64,000 nt of DNA from Streptomyces tropicalis (lineage in GTDB: Bacteria; Actinomycetota; Actinomycetes; Streptomycetales; Streptomycetaceae): NCBI RefSeq assembly GCF_029269835.1, contig NZ_JARJBB010000016.1:1-64000 (forward strand), given 5' to 3'. The first letter of the stretch is position 1, and the number at the start of each line of letters is the position of its first letter. Positions 41,010 to 48,400 of the stretch are shown in pieces. The notes under the pieces were generated by a model. The model saw only the letters and a list, made by a program, of their open reading frames with translations. It did no database searches and was not told where the DNA came from. Made by a program: the position numbers and the translations under genes.

Positions 41010-41734
41010 AGCTCGTGGTCGTCTCCGCGGGGCTGAGCGTGCCGTCGTCCACCCGGCTGCTGGCCGACCGGCTGGCCGCCGCGGTGGACCGCCGGACCCC
41101 CGTGGACGTGCAGGTCGTGGAGGTGCGCGCACTCGCCGTCGAGATCGCACACCACCTCACCAGCGGTTTCCCCGGCCCGGACCTGGCCGCCGCGCTGCGG
41201 GCGGTGGGGGAGGCCGACGGGCTGGTCGTGGTCACCCCGGTGTTCGCGGCCTCGTACAGCGGACTGTTCAAGTCGTTCTTCGACGTGCTCGACCAGGACG
41301 CGCTCGCCGGCCGCCCGGTGCTGGTCGCGGCGACCGGCGGCAGCGCACGCCACTCGCTGGTGCTCGACCACGCGCTGCGGCCGCTGTTCGCCCATCTGCG
41401 GGCCGTGGTCGTCCCCACCGGCGTCTACGCCGCCTCGGAGGACTGGGGCGCCGAGGGCCTGCCCGAGCGGATCGACCGCGCGGCGGGCGAGCTGGCCGCG
41501 CTGCTGGCGGCGGCCCGGCCGGACCACGGCCGCGGGCTTCCGGACCCCGGACCCGTGCCGCCGGGACGGGGCGCCGAGCCGGCCGCCCACCGGCCTCTGC
41601 CGCCGGAGCGGGGGCCGGTGCCGGTGCCCGGCGCGCCCGTGTCCGAGGGGCCGCCGGTGCGGGCCGGAGGGTTCGAGGTCGTGCCCTTCGCACAGCGGCT
41701 GGCGGCACTCGCGGGCGGCACACCGCAGGGCTGA
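41006..41734 (+). CDS. NADPH-dependent FMN reductase (CE1759-type)
   Basis: The 242-residue flavodoxin-fold protein shows LVVVSAGLSVPSSTRLLADR for FMN phosphate binding, VVTPVFAASYSGLFKSFFD and VAATGGSARHSL. Residues 175-242 form a Pro/Gly-rich tail. It matches the CE1759 family that accompanies CE1758-type monooxygenases and would supply their reduced FMN. The start ATG overlaps the stop of the monooxygenase gene. No promoter lies between them. The partner assignment is strong because of both the overlap and the family pairing. Confidence 0.87.
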   Translation: MKLVVVSAGLSVPSSTRLLADRLAAAVDRRTPVDVQVVEVRALAVEIAHHLTSGFPGPDLAAALRAVGEADGLVVVTPVFAASYSGLFKSFFDVLDQDALAGRPVLVAATGGSARHSLVLDHALRPLFAHLRAVVVPTGVYAASEDWGAEGLPERIDRAAGELAALLAAARPDHGRGLPDPGPVPPGRGAEPAAHRPLPPERGPVPVPGAPVSEGPPVRAGGFEVVPFAQRLAALAGGTPQG

Positions 41735-41931
41735 CGGGACGGCCGTGCCCCGCGCGGGGCACACCGCCCCGGCGGCCGCGCCCCGGGACACCGGTCCCGG
41801 ACGCACTCCGGCCCGAGCATAGGTGAGAGGACCGTGCGGACCCGCTCCGGGTTGCGTCCAGGACGGTGAGAGCCGGGTAAAAAGGGTGATCGTAGGCCCA
41901 CTCGCCCCGACCTCGGCACCGTCGGCCTTGG

Positions 41932-41937
41932 CAGACT
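41932..41937 (+). promoter_or_regulatory. Leaderless-type -10 element, response regulator gene
   Basis: CAGACT is 6 bases before the GTG at 41944 and no ribosome binding site is present. Confidence 0.35.
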
Positions 41938-41943
41938 GGTCGC

Positions 41944-42666
41944 GTGTCCCAGACTGTGCTGCTCGCCGAAGACGACCGCGCCATCCGCCACGCCCTGGAG
42001 CGTGCCCTGACTCTGGAGGGCTACGAGGTGACGGCGGTCGCCGACGGCGTCGAGGCACTCGCACAGGCGCACAAGACGCCGCCGGACGTCCTCGTCCTCG
42101 ACGTGATGATGCCCGGCATCGACGGCCTCCAGGTCTGCCGGGTGCTGCGCGCCGAGGGCGACCGCACCCCGATCCTGATGCTCACCGCCCTCGTGGAGAC
42201 CGCCGACCGCATCGCCGGCCTGGACGCGGGCGCCGACGACTACGTGGTCAAGCCCTTCGACGTCGAGGAGGTCTTCGCCCGTCTGCGCGCCCTGCTGCGC
42301 CGCACCAGCCCCGACGCCGCCGGCTCCTCGGGCGACGCCCCCGCCAGGGACCCGCAGCTTCCCGAGCGGCAGATCGAGGCGGCCGGCATCCGCATGGACC
42401 TGCAGGCCCGCCGGGTCTGGCGGGGCCCGCGGGAGCTGGAGCTGACCCGCACCGAGTTCGAACTGCTGGAACTGCTGGTCCGCAACTCCGGCATCGTCCT
42501 CGACCACTCGACCATCTACGACCGCATCTGGGGCTACGACTTCGGCCCCGGCTCCAAGAACCTCGCCGTCTACGTCGGCTACCTGCGCCGCAAGCTGGAC
42601 GAGCCGGACGCGCCCCAGCTGATCCACACCGTGCGCGGCGTGGGTTACGTGCTGCGGGAGGACTGA
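41944..42666 (+). CDS. OmpR-family response regulator
   Basis: The 240-residue protein has a receiver domain with acidic pair E9-D10-D11, phospho-acceptor D53 in VLDVMMPG, T82 region LTALVE and K104 in VVKPF. After a 25-residue linker comes a winged helix (LTRTEFELLELLVRNSGIVL, then WGYDFGPGSKNLAVYVGYLR and HTVRGVGYVLRED). It resembles mycobacterial MprA/TrcR-type regulators. The kinase gene starts on the base after its stop codon. The DNA target is unknown; the envelope gene for an MprF-like protein lies next, but convergent. Confidence 0.9.
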   Translation: MSQTVLLAEDDRAIRHALERALTLEGYEVTAVADGVEALAQAHKTPPDVLVLDVMMPGIDGLQVCRVLRAEGDRTPILMLTALVETADRIAGLDAGADDYVVKPFDVEEVFARLRALLRRTSPDAAGSSGDAPARDPQLPERQIEAAGIRMDLQARRVWRGPRELELTRTEFELLELLVRNSGIVLDHSTIYDRIWGYDFGPGSKNLAVYVGYLRRKLDEPDAPQLIHTVRGVGYVLRED

Positions 42667-44130
42667 ATGAGCCGCTTCGCGCGGCTCCTGGAGCGGCCGC
42701 GGCCCCGGCTGTCGTCGCTGCGGACCACCTTCGCCGTGACGTTCGCCGTGGTCACCGCAGCCGTCACGATCCTCGTCGGCATCCTGTCGTACAACTCCGC
42801 CGCGCGTCTGGTGCGCGTCGACCAGCAGTCCGTGTTCACGCAGGTCGTGCAGGACGTGCAGGACGAGGTGCGGCGCTACGACCGGACGCCCGAGGACTTC
42901 TCCTCCTCCCGCCCCGGGCACGAGGTCGTCCGGCCCAGCCGCACCGACGTGCAGGTGCTCGGCGACAAGGGCCAGATCGTCGACCACGGCAGCCCGGCGC
43001 TGCCGGTCACCGCCAAGGACCGGGCCATCGCCTCCACCGGCGCGGCCGGGCACATCGTGGAGTACAAGGACGTCGTCGTCGCCTCCGACGTCTACCGCAT
43101 CGCGACCGTCGCGCTCGGCGACGGGCGCGGCGCCGTGCAGGTCGCGCAGGAGTTCAGCGACACCGAGGACCTGCTGCACGCGCTCCAGCAGCGGACGCTG
43201 GTCCTGATGGGCGTGGTGGTGATCGCGGCGGGTCTGTGCGGCTGGTGGCTGGCCCGCCGCATCACCCGCCGGCTGGTCGCCCTCACCTCCGCCGCCGAGG
43301 ACGTCGCCCGCACCCGGCAGCTCGGCATCGAGGTCCCGGTCACCGGCTACGACGAGGTGGGCCGCCTCGGCCGCTCCTTCGACCGGATGCTCGGCCGCCT
43401 CGCCCAGTCCGAGGAGGACCAGCGCCGGCTCGTCCAGGACGCCGGGCACGAGCTGCGCACCCCGCTGACCTCACTGCGGACCAACATCTCCCTGCTGCGC
43501 CGCATCGACGAACTGCCGCCCGCCACCCGCGAGGACCTGGTCGCCGACCTCACCCAGGAGGCCCGCGAGCTGACCGACCTGGTCAACGAGCTGGTGGACC
43601 TCGCGGCCGGGCAGTCCGACACCGAGCCGCCGCAGCGGGTGGACCTCGCCGAGATCGCCGAGGACGTCGCGGGCCTCGCCCGGCGCCGTACCGGGCGCGA
43701 CATCGTGGTCCGCGCCGCCGGCGACACCACGACCGACGGCCGCCCGGGGATGCTCCAGCGCGCGCTGTCCAACCTGGTGGAGAACGCCGCCAAGTTCGAC
43801 CGCGGCGGTCACGGTCCCATCGAGATCACGGTCACCGGGCCCGCCCGGCCCGGCACGGTCCGCGTCGAGGTCCTCGACCGGGGGCCCGGCATCGTCGAGG
43901 GCGACCTGATCCGCATCTTCGACCGCTTCTACCGCGCCCCCGACGCCCGTTCCCTGCCGGGCTCGGGCCTGGGCCTGTCGATCGTGCGCGAGGTCGCCAT
44001 GTCCCACCGGGGCGCGCCCTTCGCCTTCCGGCGCGACGGGGGCGGCTCCGTGATCGGCTTCACGGTGGGCGCGGACCGCGCCCACCACGACCACACCGCC
44101 CCGTCGAGCGGCACCCGCGGGACCTCGTGA
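42667..44130 (+). CDS. Sensor histidine kinase
   Basis: The 487-residue membrane kinase has a first helix at about 20-42, an extracellular sensor domain of about 135 residues and a second helix near 177-197. HAMP follows, then HisKA with H261 in DAGHELRTPLTSL and an HATPase with N-box LSNLVENAAKFDRGG, G1 DRGPGI and G2 GSGLGLSIVREV. All catalytic boxes are present. The extracellular region has no recognised ligand domain. It abuts the response regulator gene (TGA then ATG without a gap), so they form one unit. A 17-bp hairpin follows its stop. Confidence 0.9.
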   Translation: MSRFARLLERPRPRLSSLRTTFAVTFAVVTAAVTILVGILSYNSAARLVRVDQQSVFTQVVQDVQDEVRRYDRTPEDFSSSRPGHEVVRPSRTDVQVLGDKGQIVDHGSPALPVTAKDRAIASTGAAGHIVEYKDVVVASDVYRIATVALGDGRGAVQVAQEFSDTEDLLHALQQRTLVLMGVVVIAAGLCGWWLARRITRRLVALTSAAEDVARTRQLGIEVPVTGYDEVGRLGRSFDRMLGRLAQSEEDQRRLVQDAGHELRTPLTSLRTNISLLRRIDELPPATREDLVADLTQEARELTDLVNELVDLAAGQSDTEPPQRVDLAEIAEDVAGLARRRTGRDIVVRAAGDTTTDGRPGMLQRALSNLVENAAKFDRGGHGPIEITVTGPARPGTVRVEVLDRGPGIVEGDLIRIFDRFYRAPDARSLPGSGLGLSIVREVAMSHRGAPFAFRRDGGGSVIGFTVGADRAHHDHTAPSSGTRGTS

Positions 44131-44135
44131 CCCCC

Positions 44136-44178
44136 GCCCCGGACCCCGCCCCGAGGGAATAGGGGCGGGGTCCGGGGC
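44136..44178. terminator. Terminator between convergent kinase and MprF-like genes
   Basis: A 17-bp stem (GCCCCGGACCCCGCCCC with its complement at 44162-44178) around a 9-base loop serves both convergent genes. Confidence 0.8.
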
Positions 44179-44191
44179 CGGCGGGGAGCCG

Positions 44192-46006
44192 TCAGGAGGC
44201 GGAGTCCGCCCCGGCCGGGGCGGTGTCCTCGGCGGACTCCTTGCGCCGGGTGAACGACGGCAGGGCCGGCGGCGTCAGGAACCCCTCGGCGCGGGCGCTG
44301 GCGAGACCGATGCGCGGGATGTCGCTGCTCTTGGCGAAGAGCAGGAAGCGCGGCTCCCACACCGGCCGGTACTTGGCGTTGGCCCGGTAGAGCGACTCGA
44401 TCTGCCACCAGCGGGAGAAGAAGGTGAGCACCGAACGCCACAGCCGCAGCACCGGACCGGCGCCCAGCCGGGCGCCGCGCTCGAAGACGGACCGGAACAT
44501 CGCGAAGTTCAGCGACACCCGGCGCGCCCCGACCTCCCCGGCGCGCAGCAGCAGTTCGACGACCATGAACTCCATCAGGCCGTTCTCGCAGTCGCGGTCA
44601 CGGCGCATCAGGTCCAGCGAGAGTCCGTCCTCGCCCCACGGCACGAAGCTCAGCAGCGCCCGCGGCACGTCGTCGGCGTCACGGCACTCCAGCATCACGC
44701 AACGGCCGTCGTCCGGGTCGCCGAGCCGGCCCAGCGCCATGGAGAAACCGCGCTCGGTCGCCCCGTCGCGCCAGGCGTCGGCCCGCTCGACGAGCAGGGC
44801 CATCTCGTCGTCCGCGATGTCCTCGTGGCGGCGGATGCGCACCGTGTACCCGGCCCGCCGGACCCGGTTGTGGGCCTGCCGCACGACCCGCATGGCCCGC
44901 CCCTCGAGGCTGAAGTCGGGCACCTCCACGATCGCCTCGTCGCCCAGCTCCAGGGCGTCCAGGCCGTGCCGGGCGTAGATCGTGCCGGCCTCCTCGCCGG
45001 CGCCCATCACGGCGGGCGTCCAGGCGTGGCGGCGGGCCTCGGCGAGCCAGGCGTCGATCGCGCCGGGCCACGCCTCGGGGTCGCCGATGGGGTCGCCGGA
45101 GGCCAGGCTGACCCCGCCGACCACGCGGTAGGTGACGGCGGCCTTGCCGGTGGGGGAGAAGATCGCTGCCTTGTCGCGGCGCAGCGCGAAGTAGCCGAGG
45201 GAGTCCCGCTCGCCGTGCTTGGCGAGCAGCCCGCGCAGGCGGCGCTCGTCGTCCGGGCCGAGCAGGGCGGCGCCGCGGGGCGCGCGGAAGCAGGCGTAGA
45301 GGACGAGGAGGAAGGTCGCCGCCATCAGGACGTTGATGGTGATGTCCACCCAGCGCGGGGCGTGCACGGCGGCGACCCGGTCGGCGAGCGGGCCGACGCT
45401 GACCCCGCGCAGCAGGGTGTACGCGATCTTGTCCAGGAGGGAGGCGTCGGACACCTTGTTCGTGGCGTTCACGAGCAGCGTGCCCAGGGTGCCGCTGACC
45501 AGCAGGCCGCCGGCGCCGACGGCCAGGGCCAGCTTCGGGTTGGAGCGGTCGCCGATGGCGTTGAACTCGCGCCGGCCGACCAGCAGCGCGGCCACGAAGA
45601 GGCCGGTGAGTGTGGCGGAGAGCCAGTTGAAGACGTGGTCCTGGTAGCCGTCCTGGGTGAGGGCGAGGACGTAGAGCGCGAACAGGGGGCCGGCGAGCAG
45701 CAGGTTGAACACCCACGCCGCCCGCTTCCGGCGCCGCATCACCACGGCGAGGAACAGCGCGAGCGCCGCCGAGACCAGCCCGGCCGTGGCCAGGTAGGGG
45801 GTGAAGAACGTACCGGCGTTGTGCTCGTGGACCTCCTCGCGGAACGGCAGCGAGACCACCGCGACGATGTTGAGGACCGCGAGCAGGCGCAGGTACCAGA
45901 CGGTGGCCGTGGCTGCTCTGGCGCGCAGCCGCGGGCCGGGGGAGGGGAGAGCGGAGCGCCGGGGATCGCGCTGCGAGGGGATGAGGGCCGACTGCTGAGG
46001 GGTCAT
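44192..46006 (-). CDS. MprF-like membrane protein with DUF2156 (LPG synthase-type) domain
   Basis: The 604-residue protein has about six membrane helices in the first 250 residues (WYLRLLAVLNIVAVVSLPFR is the first) and a C-terminal GNAT-like DUF2156 domain from about 255 to 575. That domain includes YFALRRDKAAIFSPTGKAAV, GVSLASGDPIG, MGAGEEAGTIYARHGLDAL, VRQAHNRVRRAGY, LSFVPWGEDGLSLDLMRRDR and NFAMFRSVFERG. This domain in MprF transfers an aminoacyl group from tRNA to phosphatidylglycerol, altering surface charge and peptide resistance. The membrane part is shorter than the MprF flippase, so flipping may need another protein. A CCCTAC-N5-GTAGGG palindrome lies 92 bases upstream. Confidence 0.84.
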   Translation of the reverse strand: MTPQQSALIPSQRDPRRSALPSPGPRLRARAATATVWYLRLLAVLNIVAVVSLPFREEVHEHNAGTFFTPYLATAGLVSAALALFLAVVMRRRKRAAWVFNLLLAGPLFALYVLALTQDGYQDHVFNWLSATLTGLFVAALLVGRREFNAIGDRSNPKLALAVGAGGLLVSGTLGTLLVNATNKVSDASLLDKIAYTLLRGVSVGPLADRVAAVHAPRWVDITINVLMAATFLLVLYACFRAPRGAALLGPDDERRLRGLLAKHGERDSLGYFALRRDKAAIFSPTGKAAVTYRVVGGVSLASGDPIGDPEAWPGAIDAWLAEARRHAWTPAVMGAGEEAGTIYARHGLDALELGDEAIVEVPDFSLEGRAMRVVRQAHNRVRRAGYTVRIRRHEDIADDEMALLVERADAWRDGATERGFSMALGRLGDPDDGRCVMLECRDADDVPRALLSFVPWGEDGLSLDLMRRDRDCENGLMEFMVVELLLRAGEVGARRVSLNFAMFRSVFERGARLGAGPVLRLWRSVLTFFSRWWQIESLYRANAKYRPVWEPRFLLFAKSSDIPRIGLASARAEGFLTPPALPSFTRRKESAEDTAPAGADSAS

Positions 46007-46097
46007 GGTGACACGTCACCTTGGGATGGGCCGGCGGACCGGCGGGGACGGAGCGGGCAGGCGGAGAGCGCGGTCCGCCGCACGCCGTTGTCGCCGA

Positions 46098-46114
46098 CCC
46101 TACGGCTTGTAGGG
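46098..46114. promoter_or_regulatory. CCCTAC-N5-GTAGGG operator, copy 1
   Basis: A 17-base inverted repeat (spacer GGCTT) lies upstream of the MprF-like gene. The same arms and spacing occur at 46630-46646. Confidence 0.55.
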
Positions 46115-46247
46115 TAACGGAGCGGGGCGGGCCGGCGGCCGCCGGTCCTCTGGGAACGGGTAAGGAGCGGGTGGGCGGATGCTACCCGGCTGCGGTGGGC
46201 CGTCCCGTGCGGGACGTCCGCCGCGGCCGTCGCTTCCGCGCCGTCCG

Positions 46248-46595
46248 TCAGTCCGCGGCGGCGGGTGCGGGCCCGCCGTCGCCGGGGAGGGCGTCGCCGC
46301 CGGGACCGGTGCCGCAGCCGGCCGCGCGCCTGCGGGACGCCGTCAGCAGCCAGGCCAGGTTGCCCAGCGCCGCGCCCGCCGCCACGGTGGCCATGATCAC
46401 GCCGGCCGTGGCGAAGCCGTCGCTGAACAGGTGCGGCCGGCGGTCCAGGCTGTGCAGCCCGAAGCCGCACAGCTCGTAGACACCGACGGCGGCGATCGTC
46501 AGGCTCACGACGAGCAGCGCGACGGTCGGAGCGAGCCCGCGCTCGGCGTCCTCGCCGGGCGGGGCGCCCGGCCCCGGACAATGCGCTTCCTGCAT
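46248..46595 (-). CDS. Small membrane protein of unknown function
   Basis: This 115-residue protein has two clear membrane helices (LAPTVALLVVSLTIAAVGVY and GVIMATVAAGAALGNLAWLL) joined by a short loop with HSLDRRPHLFSDGF. The N-terminal tail is polar and the C-terminal tail Gly/Pro-rich. I do not recognise a family. It lies 241 bases upstream of the MprF-like gene on the same strand, and its promoter carries the same CCCTAC-N5-GTAGGG palindrome, 34 bases before its start. The two genes are therefore likely coregulated and may both serve the envelope. Confidence 0.68.
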   Translation of the reverse strand: MQEAHCPGPGAPPGEDAERGLAPTVALLVVSLTIAAVGVYELCGFGLHSLDRRPHLFSDGFATAGVIMATVAAGAALGNLAWLLTASRRRAAGCGTGPGGDALPGDGGPAPAAAD

Positions 46596-46629
46596 GGATC
46601 CCCCGTGAACTGTTGGACGGCGAGCCGGA

Positions 46630-46646
46630 CCCTACAGTACGTAGGG
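46630..46646. promoter_or_regulatory. CCCTAC-N5-GTAGGG operator, copy 2
   Basis: A 17-base inverted repeat (spacer AGTAC) lies upstream of the 115-residue membrane protein gene. The flanking GA before the left arm is also shared with copy 1. Confidence 0.55.
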
Positions 46647-46726
46647 CCACCCGCGGAGGGAAACCGGCCTCGATCCGGATGCCCCGCCCGGTCCCCGCGA
46701 TGCGCCTCCGCTTTTTCTCCGTTGCC

Positions 46727-46762
46727 TCCCTAGGGAGCCTAGGTTGAAACTAGGGTCCCTAG
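46727..46762. promoter_or_regulatory. Double palindromic operator before the TetR gene
   Basis: TCCCTAGGGA (46727-46736) and CTAGGGTCCCTAG (46750-46762) stand close together, 20-55 bases before the TetR start. Two dimers of the regulator could bind and autoregulate. Confidence 0.6.
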
Positions 46763-46781
46763 GAAATGAAGGGGAGGACGC

Positions 46782-47384
46782 ATGGTGCGGGCCGGACTGA
46801 CGGCGGAGCGGGTGACGGCCGCGGGCGCCGAGCTGGCGGACGAGCTCGGGTTCGAACAGGTGACGATGGCCCGGGTGGCGCGCCGGCTCGGGGTGAAGGA
46901 CGCGAGCCTCTACGCCCACGTCCGCGGCCTGGAGGACCTGCGCGGCCGGATCGCGCTGCTGGCGGCGGACGAGAAGACCCTCAGGATCGCGGAGGCGACC
47001 GCGGGGCGGGCCGGCCGGGACGCCCTGGTCGCCTTCGCCGACGCCTGGCGGGAGTACGCCCACGCACACCCGGGCCGCTACGCGGCGACCCAGGCCCCGA
47101 TCCGGATCGACCCGGAGGCAGCCGCCCGGGCCCCCGGACCGCGGCGCGCGGTCGAGCTGACCTACGGCATGCTCCGCGGCTACGGGCTGGCCGAACCCGA
47201 CCTGACCGACGCGGTCCGGCTGCTGCGCAGCACGTTCCACGGATTCGCCGCCCTGGAGGCGGCGGGCTCCTTCGCGCACGCCCGCCCGCCGCAGGACTCC
47301 TGGGCCCGCGCCCTCGACGCCCTGCACCGCCTGCTGGAGCACTGGCCGCCACCCCGGCCGGAGGCCGCGGGAGCCGCGTCGTGA
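46782..47384 (+). CDS. TetR-family transcriptional regulator
   Basis: The 200-residue protein has an N-terminal HTH (LTAERVTAAGAELADELGFE, then VTMARVARRLGVKDASLYAHV) and a ligand domain of the WHG/TetR_C_33 type from about 80, containing RYAATQAPIR and LLRSTFHGFAALEAAG. It probably represses the downstream hydrolase and itself; two related palindromes overlap its promoter. GGGGAGGA is well placed before the ATG. The hydrolase start overlaps its stop (GTGA), so both are made together and derepressed together. Confidence 0.88.
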   Translation: MVRAGLTAERVTAAGAELADELGFEQVTMARVARRLGVKDASLYAHVRGLEDLRGRIALLAADEKTLRIAEATAGRAGRDALVAFADAWREYAHAHPGRYAATQAPIRIDPEAAARAPGPRRAVELTYGMLRGYGLAEPDLTDAVRLLRSTFHGFAALEAAGSFAHARPPQDSWARALDALHRLLEHWPPPRPEAAGAAS

Positions 47385-48232
47385 GCGCCCCCGTCACCGG
47401 CTGCCTGCGGGTGCCAGGCGCGAGCCTGCACCACGAGGTGCGGGGCCGCGGCCCGCTCCTGCTGCTGATCCCGGGCGGAGCGGGCGACGCGGCCTCCTAC
47501 GACGGTGTCGCCGACGCCCTCGCCGCCGAGTACACCGTCGCCGCCTACGACCCGCGCGGCATGTCCCGCAGCCCGCTGGACGACCCCGGTGCCGGGCAGC
47601 GGGTGGCCGACCACGCCGACGACGCCCGCCGCCTGCTGGACCTGCTGTCGCCCGGCGAGCCGGCCCGGGTGTTCGGCGCCAGCTCGGGGGCGATCACCGC
47701 CCTGCACCTGCTCACCGCCCATCCCGACCGCGTCGCACGCGTCGTGGCGCACGAGCCGCCGGTCGTCGAGGTCCTGCCGGACGCGGCCGCGCACCGCGCG
47801 CTGGTCGCCCGTGTGCAGGAGACGCTGCGGGCCCGGGGGCCGATGCCGGCCATGACCGAGTTCGCGGCGGGCCTACGGAAGGACGGCGACCCCGCACCGT
47901 CGCAGGCCGCCGTCACCCTGCCGCCGCAGGCCGCGGCGCGCGCCGGCCGGACCATGGCGAACCTGCCGTACTTCCTCGGCCGCATCGTGCCCGCCTTCAT
48001 GTCCTACGCGCCGGACCTGCACCGGCTCCGGGACCTGGCGGACCGGCTCGTGCTCGCCTGCGGAGAGGACGCGCACGGCGAACCGCCCCACCGCGCCGCC
48101 GCGTTCCTGGCCGACCGCGTCGGCACGGCCCCCGCGCCCTTCCCCGGCGGTCACGTCGGCCTGACGACGCATCCCGAGGAGTTCGCCGCCACCCTGGCGG
48201 GCCACCTCGCGGACCCGGCGGCCCGGGACTGA
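47381..48232 (+). CDS. Alpha/beta hydrolase
   Basis: The 283-residue protein has the alpha/beta hydrolase fold: oxyanion region LLLIPGGAGDAASYD, nucleophile elbow GASSGAITAL (Ser), an acid after the sixth strand (ACGEDAHGE), and the catalytic His in GGHVGLTTHP. Family relatives act on esters, lactones or epoxides; the substrate here is unknown. It is translated from a GTG overlapping the TetR stop codon. Regulator and enzyme in one unit suggest a detoxification or catabolic switch induced by its own substrate. Confidence 0.86.
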   Translation: MSAPVTGCLRVPGASLHHEVRGRGPLLLLIPGGAGDAASYDGVADALAAEYTVAAYDPRGMSRSPLDDPGAGQRVADHADDARRLLDLLSPGEPARVFGASSGAITALHLLTAHPDRVARVVAHEPPVVEVLPDAAAHRALVARVQETLRARGPMPAMTEFAAGLRKDGDPAPSQAAVTLPPQAAARAGRTMANLPYFLGRIVPAFMSYAPDLHRLRDLADRLVLACGEDAHGEPPHRAAAFLADRVGTAPAPFPGGHVGLTTHPEEFAATLAGHLADPAARD

Positions 48233-48321
48233 CCTCCCGGCCCCGGGACGGGCCCAGCGCCGGCCGGCGGCACGTGGCGTCCGGCCTCTGCCCCGACCAC
48301 GCGCGCCGAGGCTCAGGCCGC

Positions 48322-48400
48322 GCACGGTCGGCAGGGAGGGCCGGAAGGGCGCACGGTCGGCAGGGGGGCCGGAAGGGCGCGCGCGGTCAGCAGGGAAGGC
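48322..48400. repeat. Three tandem copies of a 29-30 base unit
   Basis: The unit GCACGGTCGGCAGGG plus GGGCCGGAAGGGC repeats at 48322, 48351 and, slightly changed, 48381. The last copy includes the 3' end and stop codon of the histidine kinase gene. It looks like local duplication of the gene end. Confidence 0.7.
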
